Origin: Streptomyces verrucosisporus
GTDB taxonomy: Bacteria > Actinomycetota > Actinomycetes > Streptomycetales > Streptomycetaceae
Assembly (NCBI RefSeq): GCF_017114865.1
Contig: NZ_JADEYH010000014.1
Location: 1 to 64,000 of the forward strand
Direction of reading: 5' to 3'
DNA length: 64,000 nucleotides
The notes beneath the pieces are model-generated. The model made no database searches and had not been told where the DNA came from. It saw nothing but the letters and a program-made list of their open reading frames with translations. Below, piece by piece: positions 15,901-24,435 of the stretch. The translations under genes were made by a program, and so were the position numbers. Each line of letters begins with the position of its first letter. Within the stretch, counting starts at the first letter, position 1.

Positions 15901-16196
15901 GAGCCGGTGGTCAGCTGGAGGCTGGCCGCGCCCTTGGGACACAGCCGCCCCCGCGAGACCGGGGAGTCGGGATCGCCCTCGATCTGGGTGACCTTTCCGT
16001 CCTCGACGTAGACGTTCTGGCCGCAGCCGACCGCGCAGTAGGGGCAGATGGACTTCACCACCCTGTCGGCGGTCTCCACCCGCGGCGTCAGGTTGGCGGT
16101 GTGCCCGCTGCTCGCCGCGGCGCCGCGGCCCAGCGGGTCGTCACCGGTGAGCTGCCGGTAGACCGGCCAGGAGTTGATCCAGGTTCGGATGCCCAC
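12912..16196 (-). CDS. fdhA: Selenocysteine-containing formate dehydrogenase catalytic subunit
   Basis: 1094 residues if UGA at codon 189 (15630-15632) is read as selenocysteine. N-terminal RTWINSWPVYRQLTG, then the 4Fe-4S set CPYCAVGCGQNVY and RGRLCPKGAAS, then ENQARI-U-HSSTVPSLGTSF-GRGGATT, exactly where formate dehydrogenase-N/O enzymes carry Sec bound to Mo/W-bis-PGD. Frames on both sides of the UGA are the same and fully conserved-looking, so it is not a pseudogene. GTG 16196 is chosen because it matches the usual start. The last codons run into a TnpB element, which supplies the stop. The UGA splits the gene for ordinary gene finders. Confidence 0.92.
15600..15632 (-). promoter_or_regulatory. 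In-frame UGA (Sec) and bSECIS-like hairpin
   Basis: UGA at 15630-15632 (minus strand) is followed after 11 nt by a perfect 8-bp stem GGTCCCCA-GTC-TGGGGACC. The apical loop is about 20-24 nt from UGA and contains a G and U, the spacing and content required by bacterial SelB. This supports selenocysteine insertion rather than termination. Confidence 0.8.
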
Positions 16197-16331
16197 GACT
16201 GCCGTCCTCGCTGAACTCGTGCCACTGGTCTGCGGTGCGACCGCCCGTGCCGCCCCCGTGGGGGGGACGGCACGGGCCACCCTGTCACCGGTTCTCCGGG
16301 GTACCCGGGGCCGCGCCCGCCAAACCGGCGT

Positions 16332-17468
16332 TCACACCGCCGGCCCGTCGTTCCCGCTGCCCGTGCCGTCGCCGCTGCCCGTGCCGCCCGCGCCGTCGCC
16401 GGCGTGCTCGCGGCGGCGCTCCCGGGCCCTGGCCCGCAGCCGTTCGCGCTGGGGGAGAACCGTGTACTTCGGGTCCTCGGCGGACGCCACGCCCGCGGTG
16501 AAGACGCCGAACCTCAGGGCCGCCGAACCGGCCAGCAGGGCGACGCCCGAGAGCGCCGCGGCCGTCCGGCTGCGCCTTCCGGCCAGCAGCCCGGCGGCCG
16601 CACCGGCCGCGGTGAGCACCTTCGAGGCGCGCATCAGGGCTCCGGGCCTGCCGCGCTCCAGCGGCTCGGCGGCCAGCCCCATGCGGCGGGTCATCACCGC
16701 CGTGGCCCCCAGTTCGAGCGCGGCCCCGAAGACGGCGGCCCGGCGGGCCGGGCCGGCCTGCTCCACGGGAGCGGCCAGCATGCCCAGCCCGGCCGCCGCC
16801 GCCGCCCCCGAGCCGGTGAAGACGAACGGCAGTTCGCGGTAGCCCTCGTGCCAGGACGGCACGGCCGTGTCGGCGATCAGCACGGCCGTGTAGGAGGCGA
16901 CGGCCGGACCCAGCACCGCCGCGCCGGCGGTGGCCGCCGCACCGGAGCGCCGGAACAGACCGGTCGCGTCGGTGACTGCGGACACCCCGGCGAGCGGGCC
17001 GTAGGCGGCCAGGAGCCAGGACCCCATGCTCATGGGCGAGGTGGGCTTGGCGACCCGCAGCATGTTGTAGAAGCGCCCCGGGCGGCCCAGATCGTGGATC
17101 AGCGCCACCGTGGAGGCGGAGATGGCCCCCAGCGCCCCGATCTTCGCCGACCGGGCCAGGACGCGGCGCCCGGTGGCATGCGCCCCGGCGGCCAGCAGCG
17201 ATGAGCCCCCGGCCAGGCCCCCCAGGAAGAGGTAGCCCGCGATGTCGAGGGCCTTCCAGGTGGGCCGGTTGAGGATCGGCATGCCGTAGTACGAGGTGAA
17301 CTCGGCCTCGGGGACGACCGGCTGCTCCCCGCGCCGGCGCCTGCGGCGGTGCCTGCCGCCGCCCTGGCCGGTCGCCGCCGTCCGGCCGGGGTGCTCGCCG
17401 TCCGTCTCCGCTCCGCCGGGGCCGCCGGGGGTGACCGGGCCCGGCACGTTCGGCTCGGGGGTGCTCAC
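16332..17468 (-). CDS. NrfD/PsrC-type membrane subunit of formate dehydrogenase
   Basis: 378 aa. A Gly/Pro-rich polar N-terminus (about 55 residues) precedes YYGMPILNRPTWKALDIAGY, typical of NrfD proteins. Several hydrophobic helices follow, including FLGGLAGGSSLLAAG, IHDLGRPGRFYNML and MSMGSWLLAAYGPLAG. It probably anchors the dehydrogenase and passes electrons to quinone. GTG 17468 overlaps the iron-sulfur subunit stop (GTGA). The polar C-terminal tail is Arg- and Gly-rich. An untranslated gap of 135 nt separates it from fdhA. Confidence 0.85.
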   Translation of the reverse strand: MSTPEPNVPGPVTPGGPGGAETDGEHPGRTAATGQGGGRHRRRRRRGEQPVVPEAEFTSYYGMPILNRPTWKALDIAGYLFLGGLAGGSSLLAAGAHATGRRVLARSAKIGALGAISASTVALIHDLGRPGRFYNMLRVAKPTSPMSMGSWLLAAYGPLAGVSAVTDATGLFRRSGAAATAGAAVLGPAVASYTAVLIADTAVPSWHEGYRELPFVFTGSGAAAAAGLGMLAAPVEQAGPARRAAVFGAALELGATAVMTRRMGLAAEPLERGRPGALMRASKVLTAAGAAAGLLAGRRSRTAAALSGVALLAGSAALRFGVFTAGVASAEDPKYTVLPQRERLRARARERRREHAGDGAGGTGSGDGTGSGNDGPAV

Positions 17469-18523
17469 CGGCGCCTCCCCGCGAAGCAGGCGGCCACCCC
17501 GGCGGCCATCGCCGCCGCCGCGACCGCCGCGTGGCGCCACATCGACGGCAGGTCACGCGTGGTCACCACCGGGTCGGGCGGCATGCCGTAGGCCTCCGGT
17601 TCGTCCAGCAGCAGGAAGAAGGCGCCGTCACCGCCGACGCCGTCCTCGGGGTCCTCGCCGTACAGCCGGGCGTCGGGCACGCCCGCGGCGTGCAGTTGCG
17701 CGACCCGGGCGGCGGCCCGCTCCCGAAGCTCGTCCAGGGGGCCGAACTGGATGGAGTCGGTGGGGCACGCCTTGGCGCAGGCCGGTTCCATCCCCGCGCC
17801 CAGCCGGTCGTAGCACAGGGTGCACTTCCAGGCGCGGCCGTCGTCCTCGCGCTGGTCGATCACCCCGTAGGGGCAGGCCGGGACGCAGTAGCCGCAGCCG
17901 TTGCAGATGTCCTCCTGGACGACGACGGTGCCGAACTCGGTGCGGAACAGCGAGCCCGTGGGGCACACGTCCAGACAGGCCGCGTGGGTGCAGTGCTTGC
18001 ACACGTCCGAGGCCATCAGCCAGCGCAGTTCGGTGCGCCCGTCGGGTGCGATCGGGGAGATCTCGCCGGTGGGGGTGCCCGGACCGTCCCCTGCCGGGGC
18101 GCCCGGCTCAGGGGTTGTGGCGCCCAGGCGCTCCGCGGCGGCGAAGACGTCGAAGTCGCCCATGCCCTCCGCGCCGCCGGCACCGGCCGCGGGGCCGTGC
18201 ACCACACCCGGCTCCTGGCTCCCCAGGGGCTTGCGCTGCTCGATGAAGGCCACATGCCGCCAGGTGGAGGCGCTCAGTCCCTGGGAGTTGTCGTAGGACA
18301 TGCCGGTCAGCTCCAGGCCGTCCTCGGGCACGGCGTTCCACTCCTTGCACGCCACCTCGCAGGCTTTGCAGCCGATGCAGACCGAGGTGTCGGTGAAGAA
18401 GCCCACGCGCTGCGGGTGGTCGCGGTGGCCCGCGGCACCCGCCACGTCCGGCTGTGCGCCGTGGAGCAGTCCCCCCGAAGTGGACGGCCCGGTGTCCCCG
18501 GCCTGTGCGGCGGTGTCGGTCAT
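17465..18523 (-). CDS. fdhB: Formate dehydrogenase iron-sulfur (beta) subunit
   Basis: 352 aa. Four cysteine clusters: CIGCKACEVACKEWN (49-63), CKHCTHAACLDVCPTG, CNGCGYCVPACPYG and the long-spaced CTLCYDRLGAGMEPACAKAC. This is the four-4Fe-4S pattern of FdnH/FdoH-like subunits that carry electrons from the Mo/Sec site to the membrane. A hydrophobic C-terminal stretch (AAVAAAAMAAGVAACFAG) may anchor it. First gene of the operon fdhB-nrfD-fdhA; a 200-nt gap to the divergent Clp-N gene should hold the promoter. Confidence 0.93.
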   Translation of the reverse strand: MTDTAAQAGDTGPSTSGGLLHGAQPDVAGAAGHRDHPQRVGFFTDTSVCIGCKACEVACKEWNAVPEDGLELTGMSYDNSQGLSASTWRHVAFIEQRKPLGSQEPGVVHGPAAGAGGAEGMGDFDVFAAAERLGATTPEPGAPAGDGPGTPTGEISPIAPDGRTELRWLMASDVCKHCTHAACLDVCPTGSLFRTEFGTVVVQEDICNGCGYCVPACPYGVIDQREDDGRAWKCTLCYDRLGAGMEPACAKACPTDSIQFGPLDELRERAAARVAQLHAAGVPDARLYGEDPEDGVGGDGAFFLLLDEPEAYGMPPDPVVTTRDLPSMWRHAAVAAAAMAAGVAACFAGRRR

Positions 18524-18724
18524 GGGGCCCCTGTCTCCTTCCAGTTGCACCTGTCGGCGGCTGTGCCGTCCACGAGTCCCCGGGAGGAGGCCGGACGAAA
18601 CGGGGCCGTCCGTTCCTCCGTCCGGGGAAGGAGGCGGCGGACCGCGCGCCCCGACCCTGGGGGGACGCGCGAATGGGCCGCGGCGCGGATGCCCGGGCGC
18701 CGGCGGGGTGATGGGGTGGGGAAC

Positions 18725-19327
18725 GTGCACAGTCATACGTTCCGCCCGGGCATCGCCGGGCGGAGGCCGAAGGTCTGCGCCGCGCTCGGCCCGGGGCCGG
18801 CGGCGGCGCTGTCGAGCGCGCGCCGCCGCGCCGTGCGGGACGGGGACCGGCAGGCCGACACCGCCCATCTGCTGCACGGCCTGGTCGAGTCGGACCCGGC
18901 CGTACGCGCGGCTCTCGGCGGTACGGCGCGCCTGACGCGGATCCTCGGCTATCTGGCGCAGCGCAGCATCGGCTACGGGCTGCGCTGGCGGCGAACCGTC
19001 GAAGGCGCGGCGGGCGCGGCGGTTACGGCCCAGGAGGCGCAGGCAGCCGCCCCGGCCGGAGTCCCCGGCTGGTCCCCCGCCGCCGCGGCGGCCCTGGAGG
19101 ACGCCCTCCGGCGGGCACGGACGCGGGGCGGAGCGCGGGTGGAGGGCACGGATCTGCTGGACGCCCTGCTCGCCGATCCGTACTGCCGGGCGGTGGAGGT
19201 GCTGCGCCGCGCGGGCGCCGTCCCTGCCGAGGCCCCGCTCGCGGCCTCCGTCCCCGCCGCCGCGCGGACGGAGGCGCGGGGCGCCGGGGCCCACCCCCCG
19301 CGGCTGCGTCAGGGACACAGCCGCTGA
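18725..19327 (+). CDS. Clp N-terminal domain protein
   Basis: 200 aa from GTG 18725. Two Clp-N-like repeats: ALSSARRRAVRDGDRQADTA followed by HLLHGLVES, and ALEDALRRARTRGGARVEGT followed by DLLDALLADP. No AAA+ ATPase domain follows, so it is a stand-alone adaptor-like protein, common in Streptomyces. Its substrate is unknown. Divergent from the formate dehydrogenase operon. Confidence 0.75.
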   Translation: MHSHTFRPGIAGRRPKVCAALGPGPAAALSSARRRAVRDGDRQADTAHLLHGLVESDPAVRAALGGTARLTRILGYLAQRSIGYGLRWRRTVEGAAGAAVTAQEAQAAAPAGVPGWSPAAAAALEDALRRARTRGGARVEGTDLLDALLADPYCRAVEVLRRAGAVPAEAPLAASVPAAARTEARGAGAHPPRLRQGHSR

Positions 19328-19358
19328 CACTCCTGTCGGGTGCTGCCATGATGGACCG

Positions 19359-20432
19359 GTGCACGCCCCGACACCCCCGCCCGCCCCTTCGAGGGCGAGG
19401 ACCGGCCTCACCCTCGCCCTCGTCTCCGCCGTCGCCTTCGGCGGCTCCGGTCCGGCGGCGAAGCCGCTGATCGACGCCGGGCTCGACCCACTGCACGTCA
19501 CCTGGCTCAGGGTCGCGGGCGCCGCCGTCGTGCTACTGCCGCTGGCCTGGCGCCACCGCGGCCTGCCGCGGCGGCGTCCGGCACTGCTGGCCGGGTTCGG
19601 GCTCCTGGCCGTCGCGGGCGTGCAGGCGTGCTACTTCGCGGCGATCTCCCGCATCCCGGTCGGGGTCGCCCTGCTGGTGGAGTACCTCGCGCCCGCGCTG
19701 GTGCTGGGCTGGGTGCGCTTCGTCCAGCGCCGCCCGGTGAGCCGGGCGGCGGGGGCCGGGGTGGTGCTCGCGGTCGGCGGCCTGGCGTGCGTGGTGGAGA
19801 TCTGGGCCGGACTCGGCTTCGACGCCTGGGGGCTGCTGCTGGCGCTGGGCGCCGCCTGCTGCCAGGTCGGCTACTTCGTCCTGTCCGACCACGGGACCGG
19901 CGGACCCGGCAAGGACCCCGGCAGGGACGGGGTCCCCGATCCGCTGGGCGTCATCGCCTACGGGCTGCTCATCGGCGCGCTGGTGCTCACCGCCGTCGCC
20001 CGGCCCTGGGAGATGGAATGGTCGGTGCTGGGCGGCCGGGCCGAACTGGCGGGCCTCCCGGCGTCCGGCGCCCAGGTGCCCGCGGCCGTACTGCTGGGCT
20101 GGATCGTGCTGGTGGCGACCGTGGCCGCCTATCTGACCGGGGTGATAGCGGTGCGCAGGCTCTCGCCGCAGGTGGCGGGGGTGGTGGCCTGCCTGGAGGC
20201 GGTGGTGGCCGCCGTGCTGGCCTGGGTGCTGCTGGAGGAGCGGTTGTCGGCGGTCCAGCTGTTCGGCGGTGCGGTGGTGCTGGCGGGCGCGTTCATCGCG
20301 CAGCGCGCCACGCCCGCGGGTCCCCCCGCGCCGCCCGCCGGGCCGGTGGTCGCAAAGGGCGGCGCGGGCGGGGCCGCAGGCGGGGGAGGGCCGGCGGAGC
20401 AGCGGTTGTCGCAGGACGTGCCCGCACCGTAG
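19359..20432 (+). CDS. EamA/DMT-family transporter
   Basis: 357 aa, starting at GTG 19359. About ten hydrophobic helices in two EamA repeats: LALVSAVAFGGSGPAAKPLI opens the first, and the last holds VVACLEAVVAAVLAWVLLEERL, the conserved repeat end. Substrate unknown; many members export amino acids or metabolites. The C-terminal tail is Gly/Ala-rich and polar. Confidence 0.88.
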   Translation: MHAPTPPPAPSRARTGLTLALVSAVAFGGSGPAAKPLIDAGLDPLHVTWLRVAGAAVVLLPLAWRHRGLPRRRPALLAGFGLLAVAGVQACYFAAISRIPVGVALLVEYLAPALVLGWVRFVQRRPVSRAAGAGVVLAVGGLACVVEIWAGLGFDAWGLLLALGAACCQVGYFVLSDHGTGGPGKDPGRDGVPDPLGVIAYGLLIGALVLTAVARPWEMEWSVLGGRAELAGLPASGAQVPAAVLLGWIVLVATVAAYLTGVIAVRRLSPQVAGVVACLEAVVAAVLAWVLLEERLSAVQLFGGAVVLAGAFIAQRATPAGPPAPPAGPVVAKGGAGGAAGGGGPAEQRLSQDVPAP

Positions 20433-20588
20433 GGTACGGGCATGCATTTGACCGTGCTTCCCCCTCCCGCCGCCTAGGGCGGGCTGCCGAGGAGAACCGC
20501 GCCGGGGCGTCAGCGCCGCCGCGCAGGTCACTGCCGCCCGCGTACGGGACCACATGACAGCTTCCCGACATACGCGGAGAACTCACAC

Positions 20589-21686
20589 GTGTCGAAACCC
20601 ACTTCTGCCCTGCCCACCGCCGCGCCCACCGGCGGAAGCAGTGATTCCGCAAGCGGTTCCGTTCCGGCCGACGGGCTGTCCGTCGGACGCGGGCTGCTCC
20701 ACCTGGTCGTCGCCGGGGTCGCCTGGGGCACCGCCGGGGCCGCGGCCGCCCTGCTGTACCGCGCCAGCGACCTGGGCCCGATCGCCCTGTCCTTCTGGCG
20801 CTACGTCGGCGGGATCGTCCTGCTGCTGGCGTTCCTCCCCCTGCGCCGCACCGCCCGCGCCGCCGGCCGGGACCGCACCGCCCCGGCCGTGCCCGAGCCG
20901 CGGCGCCGCCGGGTGGGACGGATCGTGGCCACCGGGCTCGGTCTGACGCTCTTCCAGACCGCCTACTTCGCGGCCGTCCAGGCCACCGGGCTCGCCGTCG
21001 GCACGGTCGTCACCCTCGGCGCCGGGCCCGTGCTGATCGCACTCGGGGCCCGGCTGACGATGGGCGAGCGGCTGGGACGCGGCGGCCTGGCGGCCGTGGC
21101 CGGCGCGCTGGCCGGTCTGGCGGTGCTGTACCTGGGCGGGGACGGGACCACGGTGCGGCCGCTGGGCGTCGGCCTCGCGCTGCTGTCCGCGTCCGGCTAC
21201 GCCGCCATCACCCTGCTGACCCGGTGGATGGGCCGCAACGGCGCGGGCGGTGACCCGTACTCCACCACCACCTGGGCGTTCGGCGTCGGCGCGGTGTGCC
21301 TGCTGCCACTGGGACTGGCCGAGGGGCTGCTGCCGCACACCGCCGAGGACCCGGTGCGGGTGCTGCTCCTGCTGGCGTACACGGCTGCGGTGCCGACGGC
21401 GCTGGCGTACGCGCTGTACTTCGCGGGGGCGGCGGTCGTACGGTCGGCGACCGCCTCGGTGATCATGCTCATCGAGCCGGTGAGCGCGGCCGTGATCGCC
21501 GTGGTGCTGCTGGACGAGCGGCTGACCGCGGCGACCGTCGCGGGCACCGCGCTGCTGCTCACCGCCGTGACGGGGCTGGCGATCGCCGAGGCACGCCTGG
21601 CCTCCGGGGCGCGCCGCACGGCCACCGCGGGCGCGGGCGCGGGCGTCGGGGGGCCCGGGGGCGTCGGAGGCGGAGCCGGGGCGTGA
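20589..21686 (+). CDS. EamA/DMT-family transporter
   Basis: 365 aa. GTG 20589 has GCGGAGAA upstream. Ten-helix EamA architecture with [20 protein letters not shown] at the start and [20 protein letters not shown] near the end. It lies 156 nt after another EamA gene; the two are not closely similar. Substrate unknown. The tail is an Ala/Gly low-complexity stretch. Confidence 0.88.
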   Translation: MSKPTSALPTAAPTGGSSDSASGSVPADGLSVGRGLLHLVVAGVAWGTAGAAAALLYRASDLGPIALSFWRYVGGIVLLLAFLPLRRTARAAGRDRTAPAVPEPRRRRVGRIVATGLGLTLFQTAYFAAVQATGLAVGTVVTLGAGPVLIALGARLTMGERLGRGGLAAVAGALAGLAVLYLGGDGTTVRPLGVGLALLSASGYAAITLLTRWMGRNGAGGDPYSTTTWAFGVGAVCLLPLGLAEGLLPHTAEDPVRVLLLLAYTAAVPTALAYALYFAGAAVVRSATASVIMLIEPVSAAVIAVVLLDERLTAATVAGTALLLTAVTGLAIAEARLASGARRTATAGAGAGVGGPGGVGGGAGA

Positions 21687-21730
21687 CAGCCGGAGGGTGA
21701 GGGGCCGGAGCGGGCGCGGGCGGAGGAACC

Positions 21731-22089
21731 GCTTACGCCACCGTCCTGCGTCCGGGCAGCACGGAGGCCGAGCAGGCACTGCGGCGCCTCATTCGTGGTG
21801 GCCCCGGGCGTTCCGCCCGCCAGGCCCTCGAAGAACCGGGCCGCGCAGTGCGCACCGTCTTCGCCTGCGGTCACCTGGCCGGCCCCGGCCTGCGCCGGGA
21901 GATCCACGGCGGACTCCAGGCCGTGGAGACGTGGAGAACCGGAACAGCGCGAGCACCGTGCCGCACTACGGCAAGGACGGCACCCCGACCGCGCTGTTCC
22001 GGTCGAACGTCAACCCGTGTGGCACCTTCCGTCCCGACATGGACAGCCGCCCGTCTCCCACCCGAGATCCATGCCGTGGCGTCGCATAA
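21731..22089 (+). pseudogene. Tn3-family transposase C-terminal relic
   Basis: Frame 1 reads [20 protein letters not shown] then [32 protein letters not shown], the standard Tn3 transposase C-terminal block. A short duplication (GTGGAGA at 21923 and 21931) shifts the frame. The second frame continues [16 protein letters not shown], then jumps by an internal deletion to [20 protein letters not shown], the very end of Tn3 transposases. Dead by frameshift and deletion. Confidence 0.75.
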
Positions 22090-22169
22090 TCCTGTGGAAC
22101 ATCCGGCACCCCGCAGGAAGCCCGGGGGCAGGCCGAGAACAGTCATAGGCAGAGGCGAGGTGCCGGGGA

Positions 22170-23342
22170 ATGTCCGATTCCGAGGTTCGATTTATCCGAT
22201 CGGTGCTTTTGGGTTCTGTTGTCCAGGTCATGCTGTCGTGGGACGAGGAGCCTGCCCCGGCGGCGCGCCGCTTGGACACCTTGCTGCGCAGGGCGACGCC
22301 GGCTGAGTTGATGCGTCTGGAATCGGACTACCGCAACCGGCGTTACAGTCTCAGTTCCCTCGGGCTGAGCGCTTTGAGTGATGCCGTGCCTGATCGGTAC
22401 GCCATGGCTGTGGCCGCTTTGATGTCGTTCGACCGGTCTGGATATATCAGGGAAGAGGGTGTCGCCAAGCTTGCCGACGCTCCGGACTCCTTCCCGGTTC
22501 CCTTCCTGCTGCTGCGGCTCAATGATCCGGTCGGGGAAGTGCGAGGCCTCGCACAGGAAGCGCTGGCCGCACGGTTGACCCCGGAACACGTGGATTTCCT
22601 CGTTCAGGCGCTGCCCCTTCTTGACGGCTTGAGCAGACGCGGTAGGGCAGGTCCTCTACTGGCCATGGTGGAGGACCTTCTATACCGTGGCGGAGTAGAA
22701 GCGTTGTGGCAGGGCGCCCGGTCGACAGACCCTCCGATGCGCGCCTGCTGTCTGCGGTGGCTCGCCCGGATCGATCCGGTTGCGGCCGTCGAGACCGCTT
22801 TCGCGACCCGGGACCCGTCTCTGTGGCGGTGGGCCGCCCGTGTGGCCACGTCGTCACGGCTGACACCGACCGAACAGAACGCGCTCTTGCCGTGCCTGGA
22901 GAACAGCAGTAGTCCCCGCATACGTTTGCGGGTACCGCGCGCACGGGCCCGTCAGCAACACGGCGAAATGGAGCTGCGCAGCGCGATGCTCGATTGTGAT
23001 GCCCGAGTCCGCTACCACGCTCGCGCCACCCTGTACGCCCGCGGCTATACGGATCTCACGCCAAAGGTGTATCGCGATGCCTTGGTGTCCGGTGATCCGT
23101 CGGACGCGGTCATCATCGGCGCGCTGGGAGGGCTCGCCGATCTGGGAGGTGCGTGCGACGTGCCGCGGGTACTGGAGTTCATCACACACCGCAAGGCGCG
23201 AATACGCGCCGAAGCGTGGCGTACTCTGGGTGTTCTGGACCCGCGGGAAGTGGACCGTAGAGCAGCCCAGCTGGCTGGTGACCCGAGTGGCAAAGTGCGT
23301 CGCCACCTTCCGAACCGGGCTGCCTCGGGTGTCGGTGAATGA
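22170..23342 (+). CDS. HEAT-repeat protein
   Basis: 390 aa, all-helical with HEAT-like repeats: [20 protein letters not shown], then [40 protein letters not shown], and [20 protein letters not shown]. No catalytic domain is visible; such scaffolds bind proteins or nucleic acid. Its base composition is less GC-rich than its neighbours. Relics of a Tn3 transposase lie just upstream and of a Tn3-type resolvase just downstream, so it is probably transposon cargo. Confidence 0.8.
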   Translation: MSDSEVRFIRSVLLGSVVQVMLSWDEEPAPAARRLDTLLRRATPAELMRLESDYRNRRYSLSSLGLSALSDAVPDRYAMAVAALMSFDRSGYIREEGVAKLADAPDSFPVPFLLLRLNDPVGEVRGLAQEALAARLTPEHVDFLVQALPLLDGLSRRGRAGPLLAMVEDLLYRGGVEALWQGARSTDPPMRACCLRWLARIDPVAAVETAFATRDPSLWRWAARVATSSRLTPTEQNALLPCLENSSSPRIRLRVPRARARQQHGEMELRSAMLDCDARVRYHARATLYARGYTDLTPKVYRDALVSGDPSDAVIIGALGGLADLGGACDVPRVLEFITHRKARIRAEAWRTLGVLDPREVDRRAAQLAGDPSGKVRRHLPNRAASGVGE

Positions 23343-23451
23343 CCGTTTGCCGACACCCGAAGCAGTGATCACAGACCCGCGGACGGGGTAGTGTCGGCGA
23401 CTCGCATCGAGAATCAACTTCGGGGAACGGTTCTCCGGGTGGTTTCCGACG

Positions 23452-23713
23452 ATACTCATCGGCTACTGCCGCACATCGACGGCCGACCGGAACCCCGATC
23501 GTCGGGTCGGCGCACTGCTTCCGCCACGGTGTCGACCGTGACAACGTCCATGTCCACGTCCGCGCCGCCGGCGCGGAGGCGTCCCGCCCGAAGCTCGCTC
23601 CCGTCGTGCACCTGCTCCGCGAGGGCGGCACGTCGAAGGCGGCCCGGAACGACAAGCTGCCGGCGGGCTACCTGTTCCCCGTCGTCCGGGCCAGGACTTC
23701 GGGGTCGAGATAG
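23452..23713 (+). pseudogene. Serine recombinase (Tn3 resolvase) N-terminal relic
   Basis: ILIGYCRTSTADRNPDRRVG is the start of a resolvase catalytic domain (YxRxST with the active Ser). After a frameshift the sequence continues RHGVDRDNVHVHV, EASRPKLAPVVHLLREG and ARNDKLPAGYL, matching the domain's middle, then stops. Missing its ends and shifted, so non-functional. The 3' part overlaps the end of the FMN-binding gene on the other strand. Confidence 0.65.
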
Positions 23714-24366
23714 CCGGGCACGGCGGCGCCCGCGGCCATGTCCTCGGCCGGTACGGGAGTGCCGTAGGTCCTCCGTACCGGCACCACACCGCTCCAGTGG
23801 GGCAGGGAGAGGTCCTCCGGCTCGTCGTTCGGGCCGCCGGTGCGGACCTTCGCCGAGACCTCCTCCAGATCCAGGGCGATGACGGCGGTGGCGGCCAGCT
23901 CCCTTGCGTCGGCCGGACGCGAGTCGGCCGAGCGTCCGGGAACAGCCTGGTCGACGATGGCGTCGAGGGCGGCGGCCCGCTCCGCGAGGTCGTCCACCTG
24001 GTGCGCGGTGCCGTGCACCACCACGGAGCGGTAGTTGACCGAGTGGTGGAAGGCGGAGCGGGCCAGCACCAGGCCGTCCAGATGCGTCACCGTCAGGCAG
24101 ACGGGCAGCCCCTCGTCGGAGGAGCCCGCCGCCCGCAGCGGCCGGGAACCGGTGGAGCCGTGGACGTACAGACGCTCGCCGGCCCGGGCGTAGAGGGTCG
24201 GCAGGACGACCGGTGCGCCGTCGCGGACGAAACCGAGGTGGCACAGGTATCCGTCGTCGAGGATCGCGTGCACCAGTTCGCGGTCGTACGCCGCGCGCTT
24301 GCGGCCGCGGGTGGGGACGGTGCGCTCGGTCTGGGCGTACGCGTCCCCGGGGGCGGTGGTGGACAT
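23668..24366 (-). CDS. Pyridoxamine 5'-phosphate oxidase-family FMN-binding protein
   Basis: 232 aa from ATG 24366. Split-barrel flavin-binding fold: ILDDGYLCHLGFVRDGAPVV, LPTLYARAGERLYVHGSTGS and AFHHSVNYRSVVVHGTAHQV are typical of the Nim/PNPOx-like group. Its true substrate is unknown. It is divergent from a MocR regulator with a perfect palindrome between them, so it is the likely target of that PLP-sensing regulator. Confidence 0.85.
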   Translation of the reverse strand: MSTTAPGDAYAQTERTVPTRGRKRAAYDRELVHAILDDGYLCHLGFVRDGAPVVLPTLYARAGERLYVHGSTGSRPLRAAGSSDEGLPVCLTVTHLDGLVLARSAFHHSVNYRSVVVHGTAHQVDDLAERAAALDAIVDQAVPGRSADSRPADARELAATAVIALDLEEVSAKVRTGGPNDEPEDLSLPHWSGVVPVRRTYGTPVPAEDMAAGAAVPGYLDPEVLARTTGNR

Positions 24367-24416
24367 GGTGTTCGACTCCCTCTCGTCCGCGGCGGCGGCC
24401 CGCCGACTTGCTCCCT

Positions 24417-24435
24417 TTATTGCACTAGTGCATAA
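24417..24435. promoter_or_regulatory. Palindromic operator between MocR and FMN gene
   Basis: TGCACTAGTGCA (24421-24432) is a perfect 12-bp palindrome inside TTATTGCACTAGTGCATAA, which also supplies AT-rich -10-like sequence on both strands. It ends 2 nt before the mocR ATG, so the mocR transcript may be leaderless and autorepressed. Confidence 0.65.

Noticed and set aside
20442..20477. Possible 11-codon leader peptide (MHLTVLPPPAA) before the second EamA gene
   Set aside because: Weak ribosome-binding site and no convincing attenuator pairing; short frames of this size are common by chance.
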